A DNA stretch of 10,737 bases from Actinomycetota bacterium (GTDB lineage: Bacteria > Actinomycetota > Geothermincolia > Fen-727 > Anoxymicrobiaceae). Under the pieces are notes generated by a model, which was given only the letters and a program-made list of their open reading frames with translations, was not told where the DNA came from and did no database searches. Each line of letters begins with the position of its first letter. Position 1 is the first letter of the stretch. This document shows positions 5,825 to 10,737 of this stretch, piece after piece. Made by a program: the position numbers and the translations under genes. The stretch covers positions 1 to 10,737 of the forward strand of contig JAHIPE010000135.1 in assembly GCA_018894655.1 (NCBI GenBank). Reading direction: 5' to 3'.

Positions 5825-7765
5825 TTACTCCGGCTGGACCTCCGGCTTCGGCGGCGTCCCCGGCTTGGCGACCTTCCGGCCCCTGGACTTTTGCCCCTTC
5901 ACGTCAGAGGGCGGCTCATCCACCGCTTCTTCTTCCGGGGCCTCCCTGGCCGCCAGGAAGTCCTGGTAGACCTCCCGGGGGTCCTCCTCGAGAAGCCGGG
6001 CAAGCTCTTCCTTGTCCACAGTCTCCTTGTCGATCAGGACCCTGGCGATAACGTCCAGCCGGTCCCTCTGCCCGGTTATCACCCGCTTCGCTTCCTGGTA
6101 CGCCTCGTCCACCAGGCGCCGGACCTCCTGGTCTATGATGAAAGCGACCTCCTCGGAGTAGTTGGGCTCGGCCACGAAGTCACGGCCCAGGAATACCTGT
6201 TCCTGCTTGTGCCCCAGGGTGATGGGGCCCACCTTCTCGCTCATGCCGTACTCCATGACCATCTGCCTGGCAACCTTGGTCGCCCGCTCGATATCGTTCT
6301 GGTCGCCGGTGGTTATCTCGCCGAACACTATCTCCTCGGCGACCCGCCCGCCCAGCAACATGGCAAGTTCTTCCACCAGTTCCGACTTCGTGACCAGGTA
6401 CTTGTCCTCTACCGGCAACGTCAGGGTGTATCCCAGCGACCGGCCCCGCGGTATGATGGATATCTTGTGAACCGGGTCCGCGTTGGGGAGGGTGTGCGCC
6501 ACCAGCGCGTGGCCCGCCTCGTGGAAGGCGATCATCTCCTTCTCCCTATCGCTGATGAGCCGGGCCTTCTTCTCCGGACCGGCAATGACGCGGTCGATGG
6601 CCTCCTCCAGCTCGATCATGTCTATGGTCTTCTTGCCGTGGCGGGCCGACAGGAGGGCCCCCTCGTTAACCATGTTGGCCAGGTCGGCGCCGGTGAACCC
6701 GGGGGTGCGCCGGGCCAGGACGTCGATGTCGATCTCGGGGGCCAGCGGCTTGCCCTTGGTGTGAACGCGCAGGATTGCCCTGCGGCCCACGAGGTCGGGG
6801 CGGTCCACCACGATCTGCCGGTCAAAGCGCCCGGGGCGCAGCAACGCCGGGTCGAGTATGTCCGGCCTGTTGGTGGCGGCTATCAGGATGACCCCCGCCT
6901 TGGTCTCGAAGCCGTCCATCTCCACCAGCAACTGGTTAAGGGTCTGTTCCCTCTCATCGTGCCCCCCTCCCAGTCCCGCGCCGCGCTGCCTTCCCACGGC
7001 GTCGATCTCGTCCATGAATATAATGCAGGGGGTGTTGGCCTTGGCCTGCTCAAAGAGGTCGCGCACCCGGGCCGCTCCAACCCCGACGAACATCTCCACG
7101 AAGTCGGACCCGGATATGCTGAAGAACGGGACGCCCGCCTCGCCCGCCACCGCCCTGGCCAGCAGCGTCTTTCCCGCTCCGGGGGGGCCGTACAGCAGGA
7201 CGCCCTTTGGTATCTTGGCCCCCATCTTCTGGAACTTGACAGGGTTCTCCAAGAAATCCTCTATCTCCATCAGCTCTTCGACGGCTTCATCGACACCCGC
7301 CACGTCCTCGAAGGTGACCTTGGGCACGTCCTTCGTCACCTGGCGGGCCTTGCTCTTGCCGAACGACATCACCCGGTTTCCCCCGCCCTGCATCTGGTGC
7401 ATGAAGAAGAGGATCAGCCCGACCATCAGGAGGATGGGAAGGATGTTGATGACCACCATCAGGACGCTGGTGCCAGTCTGGGGTTCGACCTCGATCTCCA
7501 CCTTCTTGTCCTCGAGTGCGCTTGCGATATCGTACTCGGCAGGAAAAGCCGACTTGAACTTCTCGCCGTTACGCAACTCGCCTTCGAGCTTCTGGTCCCG
7601 GTTGTAAATCTTGACCGACTTTACCTTGTCATTGTCGACCTGCCCCATGAACCAGGTGAACGACTCCTCCTTGGGAGGCTGCTCCCACGGCGGGTTCACT
7701 ATCATCAGTACCACAAGGAACAGGATTACCAGCCAGAAGACGGCTGTCTTGGCGTATTTCTTCAT
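5825..7765 (-). CDS. ftsH: ATP-dependent zinc metalloprotease FtsH
   Basis: FtsH is a membrane-anchored hexameric protease that unfolds and degrades misfolded membrane proteins and selected regulators. The 646-residue protein has a first membrane segment at about 7-24, an extracytoplasmic part, a second membrane segment at about 101-122, then the AAA+ domain: Walker A GPPGAGKT (193-200), pore motif FVGVG (226-230), Walker B IIFMDEID (248-255) and the second region of homology with arginines 310 and 313. The protease domain has HEAGH at 415-419 and a likely third zinc ligand Asp491 in NDIERA. The last 40 residues switch from acidic (EEEAVDEPP) to basic and proline-rich ([16 protein letters not shown]), as often seen in disordered tails. 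The ATG start has GGGAAAG about 6 bases ahead. Length and motifs are standard. It probably has its own promoter, with a terminator lying in its leader. Confidence 0.98.
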   Translation of the reverse strand: MKKYAKTAVFWLVILFLVVLMIVNPPWEQPPKEESFTWFMGQVDNDKVKSVKIYNRDQKLEGELRNGEKFKSAFPAEYDIASALEDKKVEIEVEPQTGTSVLMVVINILPILLMVGLILFFMHQMQGGGNRVMSFGKSKARQVTKDVPKVTFEDVAGVDEAVEELMEIEDFLENPVKFQKMGAKIPKGVLLYGPPGAGKTLLARAVAGEAGVPFFSISGSDFVEMFVGVGAARVRDLFEQAKANTPCIIFMDEIDAVGRQRGAGLGGGHDEREQTLNQLLVEMDGFETKAGVILIAATNRPDILDPALLRPGRFDRQIVVDRPDLVGRRAILRVHTKGKPLAPEIDIDVLARRTPGFTGADLANMVNEGALLSARHGKKTIDMIELEEAIDRVIAGPEKKARLISDREKEMIAFHEAGHALVAHTLPNADPVHKISIIPRGRSLGYTLTLPVEDKYLVTKSELVEELAMLLGGRVAEEIVFGEITTGDQNDIERATKVARQMVMEYGMSEKVGPITLGHKQEQVFLGRDFVAEPNYSEEVAFIIDQEVRRLVDEAYQEAKRVITGQRDRLDVIARVLIDKETVDKEELARLLEEDPREVYQDFLAAREAPEEEAVDEPPSDVKGQKSRGRKVAKPGTPPKPEVQPE

Positions 7766-7766
7766 C

Positions 7767-7826
7767 TTATCTTTCCCGGTTAATAAAAAGCCGACAGATA
7801 CAGGTCGGCTTGCCTGGACTCCTCAT
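7767..7826 (-). other. Possible 19-codon upstream ORF ahead of ftsH
   Basis: An ATG at 7826 opens 19 codons ending in TAA (7767-7769), one base before the ftsH ATG. The peptide would read [19 protein letters not shown]. It has no ribosome site, but the extended -10 element at 7835-7843 would place the transcript start within a base or two of the ATG, so leaderless translation is conceivable. It runs through the terminator hairpin. A 19-codon frame arises by chance often, so this is speculative. Confidence 0.15.
7784..7811 (-). terminator. Rho-independent terminator between hpt and ftsH
   Basis: The minus strand forms AAGCCGAC / GTCGGCTT (arms 7804-7811 and 7788-7795), an 8-base perfect stem with an 8-base loop, running into TTTTT then ATT. 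It lies 40 bases after the hpt stop and ends about 20 bases before the ftsH start. It would end tilS-hpt transcripts, and because a possible ftsH promoter lies upstream of it, it could also act as an attenuator for ftsH. Confidence 0.8.
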
Positions 7827-7834
7827 TTAAGTAT

Positions 7835-7843
7835 ATTTTACCA
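7835..7843 (-). promoter_or_regulatory. Extended -10 promoter element for ftsH
   Basis: TGGTAAAAT on the minus strand matches the extended -10 form TGnTATAAT at all but one position. A second weaker box TATACT overlaps it downstream (7830-7835). The expected -35 position reads GAAACA, three of six matches, acceptable for an extended -10 promoter. It starts just after the hpt stop codon, in an AT-rich patch. Confidence 0.4.
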
Positions 7844-7850
7844 CAACTGT

Positions 7851-8384
7851 TCAGGGTTGTTTCTTCAGCCCGGCGATGTACGGCAGGTTGCGGTACCTCT
7901 CGGCGTAATCCATCCCGTATCCGACAACAAACACGTCAGGGATGGAGAAGCCCTCGTACTTAATGGGAATCTCTACCTTGTTCGCGGCGCGCTTGTTGAG
8001 CAGCGCACATATCTCCACCGACTTCGGGCCCCGCGCCTCGATATTCCTTAGAAGGTAGTTGAGCGTCAGCCCGGTATCTATCAAATCCTCCACGATCAGC
8101 ACGTTCCTCCCGGTGATATCGGTATCCAGGTCCTTTAGTATCCGGACCACGCCGGAGGTCTTGGTCATCGAGCCGTACGAGGACAGCGCCATGAAATCAA
8201 ACTCCACGGGGATCTCCATCGCGCGGGCCAGGTCGGCCAGGAAAACGAACGCGCCTTTCAGGATTCCCACCAGCAGGGGCTGCCCGTCTTCATAGTCTTC
8301 ACTTATTCGCCGCGCCAGCTCGGAAACCTGTACCTTGACCTGCTCCTCAGTGAACAAAGTGCCCTCGATCTCAGGCTCAGCCAA
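7851..8384 (-). CDS. hpt: Hypoxanthine(-guanine) phosphoribosyltransferase Hpt
   Basis: Hpt transfers ribose phosphate from PRPP to hypoxanthine or guanine, salvaging purines to IMP or GMP. In 177 residues it shows LLVGILKGAFVFLADL (37-52), the flexible-loop SYGSMTKTSG (69-78), the PRPP loop VLIVEDLIDTGLTL (95-108) and the C-terminal GYGMDYAERYRNLPYIA (155-171). All are standard. The start is TTG at 8384, with GAGGAGGAGGG ending 4 bases ahead. It follows tilS after 29 bases and ends at the terminator before ftsH. The tilS-hpt-ftsH order is conserved across many Gram-positive bacteria, where Hpt has been linked to the control of ftsH in Bacillus. FolE uses GTP, so salvaged guanine can feed the folate genes downstream. 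Confidence 0.96.
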   Translation of the reverse strand: MAEPEIEGTLFTEEQVKVQVSELARRISEDYEDGQPLLVGILKGAFVFLADLARAMEIPVEFDFMALSSYGSMTKTSGVVRILKDLDTDITGRNVLIVEDLIDTGLTLNYLLRNIEARGPKSVEICALLNKRAANKVEIPIKYEGFSIPDVFVVGYGMDYAERYRNLPYIAGLKKQP

Positions 8385-8413
8385 CGTTCCCTCCTCCTCG
8401 GTAGCGCCGATCG

Positions 8414-9862
8414 TTACCCGCTCCCATCATATTCGCGGTCACGGTCGAGAATCAACCGCACCGCCATACTGTCCGTGGGGCGGAGGCGAAAACGCTCGTC
8501 CAGCCGGTAGCCGGCGACCCACACCACCTCTCCTCCGGACAGCACCAGCCGGCATTTCCGCCTCATCCGGCGGGGAACCTTTCTATCGATGAGGAAGTCG
8601 GAGACCTTCCTGCTCCCCGGTGAGCCCAGCGGGTGAAACCTCTCCCCCGGCCGTGGGGCCCTGACCGTGAGGGGGAACACCAGGTCGGCGCGCACGAACT
8701 CAACAAGGGGCCCCTCGTCCAACTTCACCTCGCCCGCGTCCACGAAGCTCGCCTCCAGCGTCATGCCGGCGCCGGTCAACTGTACTTTCCCCGGCACCGG
8801 GACGCTCTGGACGGCGTCATCCTCACCGCTCTCGCCGCCGCTTTCCCGGCCGCCGGCCGTCCTCAGGACAAGATGCCCATACTCGCGCTCAACCTCCGCG
8901 CGGCGGGGCAGGTCGAGCCGGGCGCCGGTCGCTCCGCCGACCACCTTCTCGAGGATGTCCGCGACGTGCCTCCAGGACAGGTTGCTCTCGAGGGGCATGA
9001 GCCGCGCCCAGGCCTCCCTCACAACCCCCCGGCCGAGCGACGCGGGCAACGCCGTCAGGGCCTCTATCTCTATCCGCGCTTCCCCCTCTCTCACATCGGC
9101 GGTGCGGTCGAACGCCTCCTCCACCTGCCGCCCGATAAACTCCCGGTCAACGCCGAGCGCTTCGACCTCGCGCAGGATGACATCTTTCACCCCGGGCCCG
9201 TACTCACCCACCAGGTAGGGAATCAGATCCAGGCGGACCCGGTTCCGGAGGTACCTCCTGTCCAGGTTGCTGGAGTCTTGCCGCGGCACAACGTTCATCC
9301 GGGAACAGTACTCCTCTACCTCCCACCGCCAGACATCGATCAACGGCCGCACGGTCAACCCCGAGACGGGAGGTATACCGCCGAGCCCGGTGATCCCGGC
9401 GCCCTGTACCACGCGCATCAGGAAGGTCTCGACCTGATCGTCCGCGGTATGGCCCGCCGCGACCCTGTCCGCCTCCACCTCCCGGGCATAGTCGAGCAGG
9501 CGCCCGATGCGGACCATGCGGGCGGCGTCCTCGGGAGAGCGGTCCCAATCCCGGGTGACGTCGGGCACGTCCACTGCCTCGAGCCGCGCGGGGAGCCCCA
9601 GTTCATCCGCGAGGCTCCCGGTGAACTCCGCGTCACCGGCGGACTGTGGCCCCCTCAACATGTGATCCAGGTGAAAGACGTGGAGGTCGAGAGGGATCTT
9701 GCCGGACAGGCCGCTCAAGAAAAGGAGCAGGGCGACTGAGTCCGCGCCGCCGGAAACACTCACCACCACCCTGTCGCCGGGCGACAGCATCCGGTGGCGC
9801 TTGATGGTTTGAAGGGCTTTGCCCTCCAGGCCCCCCTCACCCCTCATCGGCGTCTTCCCCAT
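8414..9862 (-). CDS. tilS: tRNA(Ile)-lysidine synthetase TilS
   Basis: TilS attaches lysine to C34 of the tRNA-Ile with anticodon CAU, making lysidine so that it reads AUA instead of AUG. The 482-residue protein has the PP-loop ATP site SGGADS (37-42) within VVVSVSGGADSVALL, the HLDHMLRG segment (64-71), GHTADDQVETFLMRVVQGAG (137-156) and YLRNRVR (204-210), which are the N-terminal catalytic features. The C-terminal part (about 385-475) has FHPLGSPGSRKVSDFLIDRK, typical of the TilS C-terminal tRNA-binding domain, and a putative linker rich in Gly, Ser and Glu. I chose the ATG at 9862, with AGAGG (9868-9872) 5 bases ahead. The open frame extends 131 codons further, but only as a shadow of the kinase gene. 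The heavy AUA use in neighbouring genes fits its presence. Confidence 0.96.
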   Translation of the reverse strand: MGKTPMRGEGGLEGKALQTIKRHRMLSPGDRVVVSVSGGADSVALLLFLSGLSGKIPLDLHVFHLDHMLRGPQSAGDAEFTGSLADELGLPARLEAVDVPDVTRDWDRSPEDAARMVRIGRLLDYAREVEADRVAAGHTADDQVETFLMRVVQGAGITGLGGIPPVSGLTVRPLIDVWRWEVEEYCSRMNVVPRQDSSNLDRRYLRNRVRLDLIPYLVGEYGPGVKDVILREVEALGVDREFIGRQVEEAFDRTADVREGEARIEIEALTALPASLGRGVVREAWARLMPLESNLSWRHVADILEKVVGGATGARLDLPRRAEVEREYGHLVLRTAGGRESGGESGEDDAVQSVPVPGKVQLTGAGMTLEASFVDAGEVKLDEGPLVEFVRADLVFPLTVRAPRPGERFHPLGSPGSRKVSDFLIDRKVPRRMRRKCRLVLSGGEVVWVAGYRLDERFRLRPTDSMAVRLILDRDREYDGSG

Positions 9863-9867
9863 TATCG

Positions 9868-9872
9868 CCTCT
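9868..9872 (-). promoter_or_regulatory. Ribosome binding site that sets the tilS start
   Basis: AGAGG on the minus strand is 5 bases before the ATG at 9862, inside the 44-base gap after the kinase stop. No promoter is visible in this gap, so tilS is probably transcribed with the kinase gene or from further upstream. Confidence 0.5.
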
Positions 9873-9906
9873 ATCCGTTCGGGCCGGTCCCCCTCGCTCC
9901 CCCTCT

Positions 9907-10737
9907 TCAGAGAATGGTGAAGCGGAAAATGGTACCGCCCCCCTCGCGAGGCTTGCAGCGGATCTGTCCACCGTGCCCCCTGACGATTTCCCTGGCGATG
10001 TAAAGCCCCAACCCTATGCCCGGCGTCGAGTGGTGCAGGGTATCCTCCACCTGGAAGAAACGCTCGAAGACGCTCTCCCGGTCCTCCTCGCTTATCCCGA
10101 CACCAAGGTCCATGACGGATACCACGAACTCCCCGTTCCGCTTCTTGACCTCGATGTCCACCCTGGACCCCGGTTCGGAGAACTGGACCGCGTTCTCGAG
10201 GAGTATCACCATAAGCTGCACGAACTTCCCCGGGTCCACGTTCATAGGCCCGCAACCCGGGTCTACCTTGACCGTGAACTCACCCCGGGAGCCCATGACA
10301 CGCATGTCATCAATGCTCATCTTCATCAGTTGCGCCGGGTCGATCGCCTTCCTCTCGATGGGGAAACGCCCCTCCTCCACAAGGGATACGTCCATCAACT
10401 CCGAGACGTAGCGGGTTAGCCGGTCGGAAGCGCTGTTGATGTCTTCCAGAAGGTCCAGGACCAGCTCGCGGGGCATCTCCTCCATGTACTCCATCAAGGT
10501 GCTGGCGTACCCCTTGACCACTGTCACCGGATGGCGCAACTCATGGGAAGCAACCGTAAGGAAGTGCCTGAGCCGCTCGGCGGTCTCCTGGAGTTCGCGC
10601 TCGTAGCCTTTCTCCTTGGAGAGGTCCACCAATGACAGTACGCTCGAGTTCTTTCCCGGAATATGCCCCATGTTGGCGAACACGCTCAGGTGGTTGCCGC
10701 GCTTGTCCAGCAGTTCGCACTCGAAGTGCACCGGCAC
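9907..10737 (-). CDS. PAS-containing sensor histidine kinase (N-terminus cut by the window edge)
   Basis: This is the last 276 residues or so of a sensor kinase, running off the right edge. Residues 1-45 of the visible part (FECELLDKRGNHLSVF, then SSVLSLVDLSKEK) look like the end of a PAS domain. A short coiled-coil linker leads to the dimerisation and phosphoacceptor helix with His65 in ASHELRHPVTVVKGYAS. The ATPase domain has Asn182 in ILLENAVQFSEPG, DLGVGI (210-215), FERFF (224-228) and GIGLGLYIAREIVRGHGG (240-257), so it should bind ATP. The first Asn of the usual NLLxNA motif is Ile178 here, while the key magnesium-binding Asn182 is kept. No membrane segment is visible in this part. No response regulator is in the window; the ligand and partner are unknown. 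It ends 44 bases before tilS. Confidence 0.93.
   Translation of the reverse strand: MPVHFECELLDKRGNHLSVFANMGHIPGKNSSVLSLVDLSKEKGYERELQETAERLRHFLTVASHELRHPVTVVKGYASTLMEYMEEMPRELVLDLLEDINSASDRLTRYVSELMDVSLVEEGRFPIERKAIDPAQLMKMSIDDMRVMGSRGEFTVKVDPGCGPMNVDPGKFVQLMVILLENAVQFSEPGSRVDIEVKKRNGEFVVSVMDLGVGISEEDRESVFERFFQVEDTLHHSTPGIGLGLYIAREIVRGHGGQIRCKPREGGGTIFRFTIL

Noticed and set aside
5756..7783. Plus-strand open frame of 675 codons
   Set aside because: It is antisense to ftsH, which carries all the expected motifs. The composition (rich in His, Leu and Val) is typical of a complement of a GC-rich gene.
7784..7850. Riboswitch or structured RNA in the hpt-ftsH gap
   Set aside because: The gap of 85 bases has only one simple terminator hairpin; there is no room for or sign of an aptamer.
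8633..9739. Plus-strand open frame of 368 codons
   Set aside because: It is antisense to tilS and shows no motifs.
9863..10255. N-terminal extension of tilS into the kinase gene
   Set aside because: The extra 131 codons read a shifted frame of the kinase ATPase domain; a good ribosome site and ATG at 9862 fit the normal TilS length.
1..10737. CRISPR array, insertion sequence, tRNA, rRNA, toxin-antitoxin or defence genes
   Set aside because: Gene density is near complete with core metabolic genes; no repeat array, transposase motif, inverted terminal repeats or tRNA-like fold was seen on reading both strands.

Overview
This window is a GC-rich bacterial housekeeping cluster in which every supported gene lies on the minus strand, so transcription runs from the high coordinates to the low ones. 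In transcription order it holds: the C-terminal part of a sensor histidine kinase (cut by the right edge), tilS, hpt, ftsH, folE, folP, folB, folK, a Rossmann/DUF2520 dehydrogenase-like gene, panC, panD and nadA (cut by the left edge). All plus-strand open frames I looked at are shadows of these genes. No stretch longer than about 135 bases lacks a gene.

The tilS-hpt-ftsH order is familiar from Firmicutes and Actinobacteria. As I recall, ftsH-folE-folP-folB-folK followed by a Rossmann protein and panC-panD is the arrangement around the Mycobacterium tuberculosis folate locus. The FolP protein here carries an extra N-terminal domain of a kind I associate with some Clostridia. In nadA and panD I counted isoleucine codons by hand: 10 AUA, 14 AUC and no AUU. 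Together these suggest a deep-branching actinobacterial lineage or a high-GC clostridial one; the sequence alone does not decide between them.

Region by region: 9907-10737 is signalling (histidine kinase). 7851-9862 covers translation fidelity and purine salvage (TilS makes lysidine for AUA decoding, Hpt salvages hypoxanthine/guanine). 5825-7765 is the membrane protease FtsH, bounded by a strong hairpin terminator upstream (end of hpt) and a weaker one downstream. 2965-5690 is a tetrahydrofolate branch (FolE, FolP, FolB, FolK), which lacks only the pABA-making genes, DHFS and DHFR, none of which are in the window. 831-2968 is the pantothenate branch: PanC, PanD and a candidate ketopantoate reductase of the DUF2520 type, with no panB visible. 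1-773 is NadA for NAD synthesis. Genes from folP to panD are tightly packed, with stop/start overlaps (GTGA three times, GTGCATAG once), which suggests translational coupling. A promoter ahead of folE probably drives the cofactor operon.

I found no defence system, mobile element, CRISPR array or RNA gene. The items most worth a second look are the DUF2520 protein as a ketopantoate reductase, a possible leaderless upstream ORF threaded through a terminator ahead of ftsH, the extra domain on FolP, a G7 run that could make a FolB-FolK fusion by slippage, and an operator-like palindrome pair before nadA.
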